A DNA stretch of 64,000 bases from Prauserella muralis (lineage in GTDB: Bacteria > Actinomycetota > Actinomycetes > Mycobacteriales > Pseudonocardiaceae), in assembly GCF_003202285.1 (NCBI RefSeq), contig NZ_MASW01000002.1:620001-684000 (forward strand), written 5' to 3'. The notes beneath the pieces are model-generated. The model did not search any database and was not told the DNA's origin. It was given only the letters and a program-made list of their open reading frames with translations. This document shows positions 16,835 through 26,468 of the stretch, piece by piece; the first letter of the stretch is position 1, and each line of letters starts with the position of its first letter. A program made the translations under genes and the position numbers.

Positions 16835-17821
16835 TCAGCGCGGGTGGGGGCGCACCTCGTCGAGCCGCCTGGCGAGGAATGCGCGCTCCACCTCGTTGCC
16901 CGTCATCGCCAGCGCCTCCTCGTACGCCGTGGCCGCCTCGTCCCTGCGGCCGAGCCTGCGCAGGAAGTCGGCGCGAGCCGCGCTGAGATAGGGATACGTC
17001 GCCAGCGCGGGAGCGTCGAGCAGCGGCGCGAGGGCGGCAAGACCCGCCTGAGGGCCGTCCCGGAAGCCGATGGCGACCGCGCGGTTGAGCTCCACCACCG
17101 GCGACGGCGACAGGCCGTGCAGCACGTCGTAGAGCGCCGCGATCTCGGCCCAGTCGGTGTCCTCCCAGCTGGCCGCCTCGGCGTGCACGGCGGCGATCCC
17201 GGCCTGCACGGCGTAGCCCGTCGGGTTCTGCCGCAGCGACTCGGCCAGCAGCGCCATGCCTTCCGCGATCCGCCTGCCGTCCCATCGTGACCGGTCCTGC
17301 TCGGCCAGCGACACCACCTCGCCGGTTGGCGACAGCCGCGCCTCGCGGCGGGCATCGGTCAGCAGCATCAGCGCCAGCAGGCCGGTCACCTCGCCTTGGC
17401 GGGGCAGCAGCCGGTGCAGCAGGCGGGTCAGGTCGATGGCGCTGTCCACCAGATCCTCGCGGATCAGGGTGTCCCCGGCGGGTGCGACGTGGCCGGTGGT
17501 GAACACGTGGTGCAGGACCTCCGTGGCCGCGCCGACGTGTTCCGGGAGTTCGGCCTCCGGCGGCATGGGCAGCGGCATCGCGGCGGTGCCGGTCCACCGC
17601 GTCGCGTCGGCGATCCGCGCGGCCAGGACCGGCTCGGGCACCAGCAGCACGTGCGCCACCTCCGGCGTGGAAAGGCCGCACAGCAACCGCAGCGTCAGCG
17701 CCACCCTGGCGTCACGCGTGAGCGCCGGATGGCAGCACGTGAGGAGCAGGCGCAACCGCTCGCCGTCGTCGGTCGGGGGCTCGGTGGGCAGGCCGGGGCC
17801 GGCCTCGGAGTCGTCGGTCAT
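16835..17821 (-). CDS. ECF42-type sigma factor lacking region 2
   Basis: A 328-residue protein aligning with the C-terminal three quarters of ECF42 sigma factors: LLLTCCHPALTRDARVALTLRLLCGLSTPEVAHVLLVP is the region 4 area, and GLLALMLLTDARREAR, SLAEQDRSRWD and a repeat-like C-terminal domain follow. ECF42 proteins are normally about 400 residues with an N-terminal sigma region 2 that binds the -10 element and core polymerase; here only 20 residues precede region 4. The DNA upstream to the next gene (102 bases) has no room for it. The usual DGPF-domain partner gene is also missing. Probably non-functional or repurposed. Confidence 0.75.
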   Translation of the reverse strand: MTDDSEAGPGLPTEPPTDDGERLRLLLTCCHPALTRDARVALTLRLLCGLSTPEVAHVLLVPEPVLAARIADATRWTGTAAMPLPMPPEAELPEHVGAATEVLHHVFTTGHVAPAGDTLIREDLVDSAIDLTRLLHRLLPRQGEVTGLLALMLLTDARREARLSPTGEVVSLAEQDRSRWDGRRIAEGMALLAESLRQNPTGYAVQAGIAAVHAEAASWEDTDWAEIAALYDVLHGLSPSPVVELNRAVAIGFRDGPQAGLAALAPLLDAPALATYPYLSAARADFLRRLGRRDEAATAYEEALAMTGNEVERAFLARRLDEVRPHPR

Positions 17822-17923
17822 GGCCGGGTCCCTTCGATGGTCGTGCGCGGACGGCCTCGAGCGACGGCCCGCCTACAGATACGACGAACACGGAGGCGCC
17901 GAATCGACGCGGCCGGCCTGTGT

Positions 17924-20647
17924 TCAGTCGGCGTCGCGGTCGCGGACGGCCCACGCCGCGATCTGCGCGCGGGTGGTGAACCCCAGCTTGGTGAGGATGT
18001 GCTGCACGTGGTTTTCCGCCGTGCGTTCGGAGATGTGCACGGCGGCCCCGATCTGCCGGTTGGTGAGCCCGTCGGCGACGAGCGCCGCGATCTGCCGTTC
18101 CCTGCGGGTGAGCGGACCGGGGACGTCGCCGGCCAGCGTCCGGGTCAGCTGCTCGGCGCGGCCCAGCAGCGGGGCCATCCCCAGCTGCCGTGCGGTCGCG
18201 GCGGCCTGCCGCGCCAGCGCCGCGGCCTCGTCCCGGTCGCCGGGGCGGCGCCGCCGGGCGAGCGCCCTCGCGAGATCGAACCGGGCGATGGCGGCGAACG
18301 GCGGCGCGCCCACGCGGTCGTTGACCTCGATCGCCTTCCGCAGGTGCCGCACCGCGTCGTCGGCCCGGCCCAGCGCCGAGGCCGCGACGCCGAGCGCGCC
18401 GTGCGCGGACCCCGTCGGGGCGATCACCCCCGCGCCGCCGCAGCAGAACAGGTCGGCGTAGGGCGCGAGCGCGTCGTAGGCGGCCTCCAGCATGGCGCGG
18501 TCGCCGAAGGCGTCGGCGAGCTCGATCGACCCGGCCACGGCCGACATGAGGAGGAAACCGGGCAACCTGTCGACGTCGGGGGCCAGGGCGTACTCGCGTC
18601 GCGCGTCGTCCTCGCGCCCGGCATACCAGTGCACCAGCGCCAGCATGCCGTGCAGCGTCGGAACGTGCTCCCAGCCGCTGAGCGGGTGAGCCTGCTCGTC
18701 GTCGGCGAACCCGGTCAGCATGCCCAGCACCGCAAGCGCTCCCTGGGACGGCAGCAGCCCGCCGAGGTGACCGCCGCGCCGGGCGAGCGCGAGCGCGTGG
18801 TCGATGTGTGACCGCGCGGTGTCGAGCCGGCCGCGGGCCAGGGCGAGCGCTCCCTGGGTGCAGGCCAGGTGCCACGCCGCCAGCGGGAGCCGCAGCCGCC
18901 GCACGACCGAGGCCAGCGGGCCGAGCTCGCGTTCGGCGCCGTCCAGGTCACCCAGCTGCATCAGCGCGTCGAACCGCCACAGCCGGCCCCACATCTCAGC
19001 CATGTCGTCGTTGTCGGCGGCCCCCTGCGTGACGAAGCGGTCGCCGAGCGCGAGCCGCTCGCGGACGCCGTCCGGGCCGCAGCAGGCGATCTGGCGCGCG
19101 TTGAGCGCGCTGCGCAGCGCGACGCGGTCGCCGAGGCGTTCGGCCATGGCCAGTGCGGCCCTGGACAGGCCCTCCGATCGTTCGGAAGCGCCGGGCAGCA
19201 CGTACGCCGACATCAGGATGTCCACCGACAGCTGAGCCAGCAGCCGGGCGCGCAGGCTCGAGTCCTCCTCCGGCAACAGCGCAAGGGCCTCCTCGCACAG
19301 CACGCGTTCCTCGGGGACCCAGGTCAGGTCGTTCATGCCCTCCAGCACGAGCACCGCACGCGCCAGCAACGGGCCGTCCCCGAGACCGCGGGCAAGGCCG
19401 ACCGCCTCCAGCACGGCGTCGCGGGCGTGACTCATCTGATAGGCGTGCAGGTGCGCGGCGGCACGGGCGATGTGCAGTTCGCAGCGCTGGGCCGGGTCGC
19501 CGGTCACCGCCGCCGCCCGGCCGAACATCCCGGCCGCCTCCTCCCAGGCGCACTGGGCCGACGCCGCGCGCCCCGCGCGCTCCGCCCACGCCGCCGCCTG
19601 CCCGGCGTCGCCGAGCGGCAGCGACTCCAGCCAGTGGTGCGCCAGCTCGGCGGCGCGCGCCTCGGCGTCCGGCTGCCGCTGCAGGTACTCCGCCAGCCTG
19701 CGGTGCGCGTCCAGCCGGACCGCGCGGGCCACGTCGGCCCTGGCCGCCTCCCGCACCAGGTCGTGCGCGAACTCCGTGCCGTCGGCCCGCAGCACGCCCA
19801 CGGCCGCCGCGTCGTCCAGTGCGGCGAGCACACCAGCGTGGTCCATGTCCGCGACGTGCGCGAGCCCCGCCACGTCGGCGGCCGAGCCGAGGACCGCGGC
19901 GGCATCCACCACCGGCCGCGTACCCGCGCCGAGTCGCGCGAGCCGCGCGCGCACCGCGTCCCGGACACCGTCCGGCAGCGCCAGGGCCGGGTCCTGCCCT
20001 CCGCCCTCCCCGCGCAGCACACCGGCCAGCTCGCCGACGAAGAACGGGTTGCCCTGGCTGCGCCTGCTCACCGTGGCCACCACGTCCCCGGGCAGGGGCG
20101 CTCCCGTCGCCGCGGCAAGCTGCGCGGCCACTTGCGTCTCGGTCAGGCCGACCAGCCGCAGGCGGGTGACCGGCGACTCGCGTGCCAGCTCGCCGAGTGC
20201 CTGCTTCACCGCCTGCCGGTGCCCGATCTCGGTGTCGCGATAGGTGACGACCATCGCGATCCTGGCGGTGTCGATCGCGCGGACCAGATGCACCAGCAGC
20301 CGCAGCGACGACGCGTCCGCCCACTGTAGGTCGTCCAGCACCACGAGCAGCCCCGTGCCGGCGGCGGTGGTCGTCAGGTGCACGGTGACCGCCTCGAACA
20401 ACAGGAACCGTTCCTGCGCCTTGATCTCGGCAGGCAGATGCTCCGTCGGCGGAGGCTGCGGCCACGGATCGGCGGAGCCCGCCGCCAGCGCACGGACGAT
20501 CAGCCGGAACGGCCAGAACGGCGGGCTGCCGTCGTCGTCGACGGCGCGTCCCCACGCGCAGGCCATGCCGAGGGAGCCGGCCATCCGGGCGGCCTCCTCG
20601 GCGAGCCGGGTCTTGCCGATGCCCGGCTCGCCCGCCACCAGGACCAC
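17924..20647 (-). CDS. Large LuxR-family ATPase regulator, start missing
   Basis: About 907 residues as listed. The P-loop GEPGIGKT lies only residues 6-13 from the GTG 20647 start, followed by an AAA-type domain ([11 protein letters not shown] Walker B), long TPR-like helical repeats and a C-terminal LuxR helix-turn-helix ([20 protein letters not shown]). Reading in the same frame continues upstream to 20791 and encodes the family's conserved TTLVGREQE element at about 20698-20725, so real coding extends beyond 20647, but that stretch has no ATG, GTG or TTG before an in-frame TGA at 20792-20794. A frameshift or non-standard start is implied. It may control the divergent amidohydrolase. Confidence 0.8.
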   Translation of the reverse strand: MVLVAGEPGIGKTRLAEEAARMAGSLGMACAWGRAVDDDGSPPFWPFRLIVRALAAGSADPWPQPPPTEHLPAEIKAQERFLLFEAVTVHLTTTAAGTGLLVVLDDLQWADASSLRLLVHLVRAIDTARIAMVVTYRDTEIGHRQAVKQALGELARESPVTRLRLVGLTETQVAAQLAAATGAPLPGDVVATVSRRSQGNPFFVGELAGVLRGEGGGQDPALALPDGVRDAVRARLARLGAGTRPVVDAAAVLGSAADVAGLAHVADMDHAGVLAALDDAAAVGVLRADGTEFAHDLVREAARADVARAVRLDAHRRLAEYLQRQPDAEARAAELAHHWLESLPLGDAGQAAAWAERAGRAASAQCAWEEAAGMFGRAAAVTGDPAQRCELHIARAAAHLHAYQMSHARDAVLEAVGLARGLGDGPLLARAVLVLEGMNDLTWVPEERVLCEEALALLPEEDSSLRARLLAQLSVDILMSAYVLPGASERSEGLSRAALAMAERLGDRVALRSALNARQIACCGPDGVRERLALGDRFVTQGAADNDDMAEMWGRLWRFDALMQLGDLDGAERELGPLASVVRRLRLPLAAWHLACTQGALALARGRLDTARSHIDHALALARRGGHLGGLLPSQGALAVLGMLTGFADDEQAHPLSGWEHVPTLHGMLALVHWYAGREDDARREYALAPDVDRLPGFLLMSAVAGSIELADAFGDRAMLEAAYDALAPYADLFCCGGAGVIAPTGSAHGALGVAASALGRADDAVRHLRKAIEVNDRVGAPPFAAIARFDLARALARRRRPGDRDEAAALARQAAATARQLGMAPLLGRAEQLTRTLAGDVPGPLTRRERQIAALVADGLTNRQIGAAVHISERTAENHVQHILTKLGFTTRAQIAAWAVRDRDAD

Positions 20648-20693
20648 CTGACCGTGCCCGGCATGGGCGGCGTCCAGCCGGGCGCGGAGCAGG

Positions 20694-20960
20694 TCACATT
20701 CCTGCTCGCGCCCGACGAGGGTGGTGGCGTCGTGCCGCGTCGGAGGCCGCCTCAGGGCCGTCGGCGGCGCCCCATGCGCCGCCGTTCCCGATCACTCTAT
20801 TCCGGAATGCGGGTTTTGTGACCTCCACGCGACTGGGCTCGCCGTTCTCGGGAACGGGCGCCCGGTGCCGGAGCAACGACACGGCGGGCGGCCAGAAGCC
20901 GACCCACAGCAGGGACAGGCAGGCGGCGGAGTACACCTCGTACCAGGGCGGGCGGGTCAT
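20694..20960 (-). CDS. Possible small ORF with strong ribosome site, out of frame with LuxR
   Basis: An 88-residue frame starting at ATG 20960 behind GAGGAGATCGCC, one of the best ribosome sites around. The first 33 residues look like a short membrane segment ([18 protein letters not shown]); the rest is low-complexity and overlaps the expected LuxR N-terminus in another frame. It may be a real small protein, or the true start of the LuxR gene separated from it by a frameshift. Confidence 0.35.
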   Translation of the reverse strand: MTRPPWYEVYSAACLSLLWVGFWPPAVSLLRHRAPVPENGEPSRVEVTKPAFRNRVIGNGGAWGAADGPEAASDAARRHHPRRARAGM

Positions 20961-21046
20961 GGCGATCTCCTCACGGAGCGGGCGAACGTCGGCATCGCGA
21001 AGCGTCGCCGGTCCGGCCGGTCAGCGAATCCGGCGAACTACTCAGC

Positions 21047-21109
21047 GCCGGTACTCACGCACGGTGCGCGTGAGGCGGCGCCGCCGGAATGAGTACCGGC
21101 ACTGAGTAC
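21047..21109. promoter_or_regulatory. GTACTCA / TGAGTAC repeats in a divergent promoter region
   Basis: GCCGGTACTCA at 21047-21057 and its exact complement TGAGTACCGGC at 21090-21100 are 43 bp apart, and a further TGAGTAC is at 21103-21109. They sit just upstream of the amidohydrolase start and between it and the LuxR gene, as expected for operators of one regulator. Confidence 0.5.
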
Positions 21110-21153
21110 TCCCACGGACGCCGCGGGCACCGCCGCCCGCGCACGCTGCCCGC

Positions 21154-22395
21154 ATGACAACCGTGACCCCAGCACTGACCACCGAGCGGCGCAGGCTGAC
21201 CGTGCTGCGCCCGAGCCGTCTCTTCGACGGCGTCAGCTCCACCCTCATCGAGGACCCGGTCGTGGTCGTCGACGGCAGCACCATCGTGGCCGTCGACCAC
21301 GCCGCACGCTTCCCGGTCGCCGAGCACACCGACGTCGTCGACCTGCCCGGCGCGACACTGCTGCCCGGGCTGATCGACACCCACGTGCACCTCTGTTTCG
21401 ACGCGGGTCCCGACGTGGTCGCCGCGCTCGCCGAGCGCGACGACGCCGCCGTCCTCATCGCGATGGCCCGCGCCGCGCGCGTCGCGCTGGCCGCGGGCGT
21501 CACCACGCTGCGGGATCTCGGCGATCGCGACTATCTCGCGCTCGCGCTCCGGGAGGCCGGGCACCCCGGCCCGCTGCCGACGATCGTCGCGGCGGGCCCG
21601 CCCATCACCACCCCCGGCGGGCACTGCCATTTCCTCGGCGGCGCCGCCTCGGGGGTGGACGGCGTCCGCGCGGCGGTGCGCGAGCACGCCGAGCGCGGGG
21701 TGGACGTCATCAAGGTGATGGCCAGCGGCGGGCATCTCACGCCCGGCAGCCAGGCACACCGGCCGCAGTTCTCCCCGGCGGAGCTGCGCTCCATTGTGGA
21801 GCAGGCCCACCGGTTCAGCCTGCCGGTCACCGCGCACGCGCACAGCGTCGGCGCCATCGCCGACGCTGTCGCGGCGGGGGTGGACGGCCTGGAACACGCC
21901 TCGTTCCAGGGTGAGGCCGGGGTCGTTCCCGCTCCGGAGGATCTGGTCGCGGCCATCGCCGAACGCAGGGTCGACGTCGGCGCCACCCTCGGCTTCGCCG
22001 GCAACGACGCCAGCCGGGTGCCCCCACCGTTGCGGGCCGCCCTGCCGCTGCTGCGGGAGAACCTGCGCAGGCTGATCGACGCGGGTGCGCCGGTGGTGCT
22101 CGGCACCGACGCCGGCATCGCGCCGCCGAAACCGCACGACGTGCTGCCGTTCGCCGTGGTCCAGCTGACCGAACACGGGCCGACGCCGGCCCAGGCACTG
22201 CGGACGGTCACCTCGCGAGCCGCGAGCGTCCTCGGGCTGGCGCACCGCAAGGGCAGGGTCGCGCCCGGCTACGACGCCGACCTGCTCGCCGTCGACGGCG
22301 ACCCGCTGACCGATCTGTCCACAGTGCACCGTGTCCGCGCTGTCTACGCCCGCGGTGCCGCCGTGCCCGCCCTGTCCAACTCCGACGAAAGGTGA
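21154..22395 (+). CDS. Metal-dependent amidohydrolase (imidazolonepropionase/prolidase group)
   Basis: A 413-residue amidohydrolase-superfamily enzyme. The metal site is fully visible: HVH in GLIDTHVHL, the carbamylated Lys in VDVIKVMASGG, His in VTAHAHS and LEHASF, and the catalytic Asp in GTDAG. The closest functional groups are imidazolonepropionase-like and Xaa-Pro dipeptidase-like proteins, so it probably hydrolyses a cyclic amide or dipeptide. Its stop overlaps a short intergenic step to a membrane protein with which it is likely co-transcribed. Confidence 0.85.
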   Translation: MTTVTPALTTERRRLTVLRPSRLFDGVSSTLIEDPVVVVDGSTIVAVDHAARFPVAEHTDVVDLPGATLLPGLIDTHVHLCFDAGPDVVAALAERDDAAVLIAMARAARVALAAGVTTLRDLGDRDYLALALREAGHPGPLPTIVAAGPPITTPGGHCHFLGGAASGVDGVRAAVREHAERGVDVIKVMASGGHLTPGSQAHRPQFSPAELRSIVEQAHRFSLPVTAHAHSVGAIADAVAAGVDGLEHASFQGEAGVVPAPEDLVAAIAERRVDVGATLGFAGNDASRVPPPLRAALPLLRENLRRLIDAGAPVVLGTDAGIAPPKPHDVLPFAVVQLTEHGPTPAQALRTVTSRAASVLGLAHRKGRVAPGYDADLLAVDGDPLTDLSTVHRVRAVYARGAAVPALSNSDER

Positions 22396-22400
22396 CCATC

Positions 22401-23111
22401 ATGACCAGGACCCCGCTCGATGCGCGCACCGGGACGGACCTGCCGCCCGCCGCGCGCCTCGCGATGGCCGCGTCTGCCGTCCTCGCGCCCGCACTGGTGA
22501 TCCTCGGCCTTCTGTGGCACCGGGAGCTGGCCTCCGCCGACGATCGCGCGACGGTGACGGCGATCGCCGCCGACGTCGACGCGTTCACACTGGACGCCTG
22601 GATGGCCCCGGTCGCCACCCTCGTCTGGATCCCGGCGATTCTCGCCGTTGCCCGGGTCGCCCGCGCCGGGGCTCGCGGGCTCGGGCTGGCCGGTCTCCTG
22701 CTCGGCTTCCTGGTGGCGGTTCCGCTCGTCGCGGATCCAGGCCAGCTGGCCTACGTCGCGGTGAGCAGCGGCCTCGACGTCGACGCCACTCTGCGGCTGC
22801 TGGAGACGGCCGCGTCCGGCCCGTCCGCCGTGTTCGGCTGGGCATTCGTGGCCGGTCTGCTCGGGTTGGTGCTGCTCGGTGCCGCCATCCTGCGCGGCCG
22901 GTCGGCTCCGCGCTGGGCGGGCGTCGCCCTGGTCGCCGGGCCGGTCGCGGTGGTGCCGTCGTGGGCTTCCGGCTCGCTCGCCGCGACGGTCGTCACCTGG
23001 GGGATCGTGCTGATCGGCTTCGCCGGGTGCGCCTGGGCGCTGGTGACCGGCGGTGCGGAGAGCGGTGCACCGGCCGCGGCTCGGGCCGCGGCGCCGTCCC
23101 AGGCGTTGTGA
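22401..23111 (+). CDS. Membrane protein of unknown function
   Basis: A 236-residue protein with about six hydrophobic helices, starting with LAMAASAVLAPALVILGLLW and ending in a short Ala-rich tail. ATG 22401 has GAAAGG eight bases upstream; GTG 22392 is inside the preceding stop. No family recognised. It follows the amidohydrolase by five bases and is probably in its operon. Confidence 0.75.
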   Translation: MTRTPLDARTGTDLPPAARLAMAASAVLAPALVILGLLWHRELASADDRATVTAIAADVDAFTLDAWMAPVATLVWIPAILAVARVARAGARGLGLAGLLLGFLVAVPLVADPGQLAYVAVSSGLDVDATLRLLETAASGPSAVFGWAFVAGLLGLVLLGAAILRGRSAPRWAGVALVAGPVAVVPSWASGSLAATVVTWGIVLIGFAGCAWALVTGGAESGAPAAARAAAPSQAL

Positions 23112-23149
23112 CCCGGGCGGCTTCGGGTTGACCGGGCACCACCGCCACC

Positions 23150-23185
23150 GTAATGTCCCTCGTGAAACATCACGGGGGACATTAC
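23150..23185. promoter_or_regulatory. 36-bp palindrome upstream of the CDF exporter
   Basis: Outer arms GTAATGTCCC and GGGACATTAC and inner arms CGTGA and TCACG around AACA form a 36-bp palindrome with one mismatched pair. It lies 36 bases before the exporter start and 38 bases after the previous stop. It could be a metal-sensor operator, a terminator without a T-run, or the relic of a mobile element end. Confidence 0.5.
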
Positions 23186-23221
23186 GTCGTGCGGTGAGCA
23201 CCGCGGAGGGGATCCGACTCG

Positions 23222-24349
23222 ATGAGCGGGCACGTCCCGGACCGTTCCACCACGCAGGGCCGTGGCCACGGCCACGGGCATGGGCACGGGCGCGGCGTGC
23301 TGGCCCGGCTCGGGCATCTCGTCGTGCCGCATTCGCACGACCCTGGCGCGTCCATTCAGACGGCGGAGGAGACGAGCGGCCAGGGCATCCGGGCCGCCTG
23401 GATCAGCCTCGGCGGGATGGTGGTGACCGCCGCCCTGCAGCTGGTGATCGTCGCACTGTCCGGGTCGGTTGCCCTGCTCGCCGACACGGTGCACAACCTC
23501 GGGCACGCGGTGACGACGATCCCGCTGGTCGTCGCGTTCCGGCTCGGCCGGAGGGCCGCGACCGAGCGCTACAGCTACGGGTACCGCAGGGCCGAGGACC
23601 TGGCGGGCGTGTTCATCGCGCTCGTCATCGCGGCTTCGGTGGTGCTGATCCTCTGGGAGTCGGTCGACGCGCTGCTCAACCCGCGTCCCCTGACCAACCT
23701 GGCGTGGGTGTTCGCGGCGGGCCTCGTCGGTTTCGCCGGCAACGAACTCGTGGCCGCCTACCGTATCCGCACCGGGCGCCGGATCGGCTCGGCCGCGCTG
23801 ATCGCCGAGGGGCAGCACGCGCGTGCCGACGGCTGGAGCTCGCTGGCCGTCGTCGCCGGTGTTCTCGGAGTGTGGCTCGGCTTCGGCAGGGCGGACGCCA
23901 TCGTCGGTCTGCTGATCGGTCTGCTGGTGCTCGGGATCCTGGTCAGCACGATGCGCACGGTGTTCCGGCGCCTGATGGACGGCGTCGAGCCCGGGGTCGT
24001 CGACGCCATGACCGCGACCGCCGCCTCGGTCGACGGCGTGCTCGCCGTGGACCGCCTGCGCGTGCGCTGGTCCGGCCACCGGCTGGAGGGTGACGCCGAC
24101 ATCGCCGTGCCCGGCGAGCTCACCGTCCTGGAGGGGCACCGGGTGGCGGACCGGGTGGAACACGAGCTGCTGCACGCCACGCCGCACCTGGAGGCCGTGG
24201 TGGTGCACCTGCATCCCGTCGTCGACGGCGAGCGACCGCACGACCTGCACGAGCTGTCCGGCCATCACGCAGGCCCGGCGGCCCGGGCTGCCTACCGTGC
24301 CCGGCAGGGTGCGTGGTCCGGCCCGGCGAGCGAGACGGACGGCTCGTGA
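23222..24349 (+). CDS. Cation diffusion facilitator (zinc/cobalt-type exporter)
   Basis: A 375-residue CDF-family exporter. The N-terminus is His-rich (GHGHGHGHGRG). Six transmembrane segments follow; the metal site is marked by ADTVHNLGH in helix 2 and by EGQHARADGW before helix 5. The cytoplasmic C-terminal domain (VDGVLAVDRLRVRWSGHRL...) ends with several His. It should remove Zn2+ or a similar ion in exchange for protons. Start ATG 23222 has a GAGGGGAT-type site. It overlaps the following GntR gene by GTGA. Confidence 0.92.
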   Translation: MSGHVPDRSTTQGRGHGHGHGHGRGVLARLGHLVVPHSHDPGASIQTAEETSGQGIRAAWISLGGMVVTAALQLVIVALSGSVALLADTVHNLGHAVTTIPLVVAFRLGRRAATERYSYGYRRAEDLAGVFIALVIAASVVLILWESVDALLNPRPLTNLAWVFAAGLVGFAGNELVAAYRIRTGRRIGSAALIAEGQHARADGWSSLAVVAGVLGVWLGFGRADAIVGLLIGLLVLGILVSTMRTVFRRLMDGVEPGVVDAMTATAASVDGVLAVDRLRVRWSGHRLEGDADIAVPGELTVLEGHRVADRVEHELLHATPHLEAVVVHLHPVVDGERPHDLHELSGHHAGPAARAAYRARQGAWSGPASETDGS

Positions 24350-25074
24350 CGACCGCGGAGGCGGGCGCGCCGCGGAGCGCGACCGAAAGCGCCTACCGGC
24401 ACCTCAAGCACCTCATCCTGACCAGCGCGCTGGCTCCGGGGGAGGAGCTGCGCGAGGTCGCCCTCACCGCCTCGACGGGGTTCGGCCGCTCGCCGGTGCG
24501 GGAAGCGCTGCGCAGGCTGGTGCAGGACGGCTTCGTCGAGGTACGGCCGCGGCAGGGCTACCGCGTCGCCCCCATCACGCTCTCCGGTGTACGCGACCTG
24601 TTCGAGATGCGCTTGCTGCTGGAGCCCGCCGCGGTGGAACTGGCCGCGCGGCGCGCACCCGAGGAGGAGCTCGCGGCACTGCACCCGCTGGCACACCAGA
24701 CCTACGTGCATGGCGACCCGGCGAGCTATGAACAGTTCCTGCAGGACAACAGGGAGTTCCACGTCCGCATCGCGCGTGCCAGCGGCAACGAGCGCCTGGC
24801 AGGCACGTTGCGGGTGCTGCTGGAGGAGATGCAGCGACTGCTCGTCATCAGCCTCGCCCACCGCGACAGCGCCGCGGAGCTGGTGCACGAGCACCACGCG
24901 CTGCTCGACGCGTTGCTCGCGCGGGACGCCGCGGGCGCCCGCGCCATCGCGGTGGAGCAGATCGAGGCCGGTCGCACCCGCGTCCTGGACGGCCTGATCT
25001 CTCGCGCGGACCACCCGGCGCGCACCGCGGCGGGCGTCGTGCTGGCCGACGCACCCGTGCGCCGCGACCACTGA
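24346..25074 (+). CDS. GntR/FadR-family regulator
   Basis: A 242-residue GntR protein: winged helix ATESAYRHLKHLILTSALAP and RSPVREALRRLVQDGFVEV, then an FCD effector domain (FEMRLLLEPAAVELA, NREFHVRIA, HEHHALLDALL). GTG 24346 overlaps the stop of the CDF gene. It is directly upstream of the Liv-type operon, so it is a candidate regulator of that operon, even though the operators seen there look LacI-like. Confidence 0.88.
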   Translation: MTTAEAGAPRSATESAYRHLKHLILTSALAPGEELREVALTASTGFGRSPVREALRRLVQDGFVEVRPRQGYRVAPITLSGVRDLFEMRLLLEPAAVELAARRAPEEELAALHPLAHQTYVHGDPASYEQFLQDNREFHVRIARASGNERLAGTLRVLLEEMQRLLVISLAHRDSAAELVHEHHALLDALLARDAAGARAIAVEQIEAGRTRVLDGLISRADHPARTAAGVVLADAPVRRDH

Positions 25075-25148
25075 CGACCGCCGCACCGGCACCCGTGCCC
25101 GGGCGCTCCTGGCTGCACGCGATTCGCGAGGGCTCTTCCGATCGAGGC

Positions 25149-25204
25149 TTGCCGCCGCCGGAGTCGCTCTCTATGCTCTGCTGAAAGCGCTTCCGAAAGC
25201 GCTT
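25149..25204 (+). promoter_or_regulatory. Promoter with two overlapping LacI-type operators
   Basis: A -35 TTGCCG (25149-25154), 17-bp spacer and -10 TATGCT (25172-25177) are followed by two tandem copies of GAAAGCGCTT at 25183-25192 and 25195-25204. The repeats start six bases after the -10 box, at the expected transcription start. AAGCGCTT is the core of LacI-family sites. Confidence 0.7.
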
Positions 25205-25232
25205 ACACCGGGAACCCAACGGCGGGTGAATC

Positions 25233-26462
25233 ATGAAGAATGCGCAGAAGCTCCGGGCCGGAGCGCTCGTGACCACTGCGGCCCTTGTCCTGACCGGCTG
25301 CCTCGGCACCAGTTCCGAAGGAGGGGGAGGCGGGGACGGTCAGGACCCCATCCGGATCGGCATCTCGCTGCCGCTGACCGGCGACTTCTCCGAGCCGGGC
25401 AAGGGAGTGCGCCGCGGGTACGACGCCTGGGCGGAGTACGTGAACTCGAACGGCGGGCTGCTCGGCAGGCAGGTCGAGCTGACCATCCTGGACGACCAGT
25501 CGAACGCCGACCGTGTGGCGGCGGACTACGAGAAACTGATCAATCAGGACGGTGTCGACCTCGTGTTCGGCCCGTTCTCCACCCGGCTGGTGGTGCCGGC
25601 CGCGCAGGTCGCCGAGGACTACGGCTTCCTGTTCGTGGAACCGGCCGGCGCGGCCGAGGAGGTCTTCACCCAGGGCTTCGAGAACCTCTTCTATGCCGCA
25701 CCCGCGGTGGCCGACGACCACTACAACCATCTCGCGGAGAAGATCATCTCGATGCCGGCGAACCAGCGGCCGAAGACGGCCGCCTACGCCGCGATGGACG
25801 ATCCGTTCGCGCAGGGCACCGCGTACGGCCTCAAGGACAAGCTGGAGGAGGCCGGCATCCGCACGGTCGTCGACGAGGTCTACCCGCCCAACACGACCGA
25901 CTTCGGCTCCATCGCGGCCAAGATCGCGGACTCACGCGCGGACATCGTCGTCGGCGGGACCCAGTACCAGGACGCGGTGAACCTGATCGTCGCGCTGCGC
26001 CAGCTCAACTACCAGCCGAAGCTGGCCGCGTTCTCGACCGCGCCGACCAATCCGGAGTTCCCGGAGGCGATCGGCAAGCAGACCGAGGGCATCCTCTCGC
26101 CCACGGGTTACACGCCGGAAGCGGCCTTCCCCACCAACCGCGAGTTCGTCGACTTCTACACCAAGCTCAACGGCAACCCGCCGGGTGAGGACGAGGCCAA
26201 CGCGTGGACCACCGGGCAGGTCGTCGCCGCGGCCGTGGAGGCCGTCGGCTGCGCCGACCCGGAACCGGAGTGCCAGGGCAAGCTCGTCGACTGGTTGCGC
26301 AACAACGAGGTCGACACGGTGGTCGGGCCGCTGAGCTGGGACGAGGCGGGCAGGCCGCAGAGCGCGCACCTGATCCAGCAGTACGTCGACGGCAAGATCC
26401 GCATCGTGCTTCCCGAGGACTCCAAGGAAGCCGACTTCATCTACCCGAAGCCGAAGTGGTGA
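25233..26462 (+). CDS. Liv-type ABC transporter substrate-binding lipoprotein
   Basis: A 409-residue LivJ-like binding protein. The lipobox is LTGC near residue 23 and is followed by a Gly-rich spacer; the fold opens with IRIGISLPLTGDFSEPGKGVRRGYD, typical of branched-chain amino-acid-type binding proteins. Despite the name, this superfamily also binds polyols, sugar acids, amides and urea. Because the downstream enzymes are sugar-type, a sugar-derived substrate is more likely than leucine here. First gene of an eight- or nine-gene operon. Confidence 0.88.
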   Translation: MKNAQKLRAGALVTTAALVLTGCLGTSSEGGGGGDGQDPIRIGISLPLTGDFSEPGKGVRRGYDAWAEYVNSNGGLLGRQVELTILDDQSNADRVAADYEKLINQDGVDLVFGPFSTRLVVPAAQVAEDYGFLFVEPAGAAEEVFTQGFENLFYAAPAVADDHYNHLAEKIISMPANQRPKTAAYAAMDDPFAQGTAYGLKDKLEEAGIRTVVDEVYPPNTTDFGSIAAKIADSRADIVVGGTQYQDAVNLIVALRQLNYQPKLAAFSTAPTNPEFPEAIGKQTEGILSPTGYTPEAAFPTNREFVDFYTKLNGNPPGEDEANAWTTGQVVAAAVEAVGCADPEPECQGKLVDWLRNNEVDTVVGPLSWDEAGRPQSAHLIQQYVDGKIRIVLPEDSKEADFIYPKPKW

Positions 26463-26468
26463 GGATTC

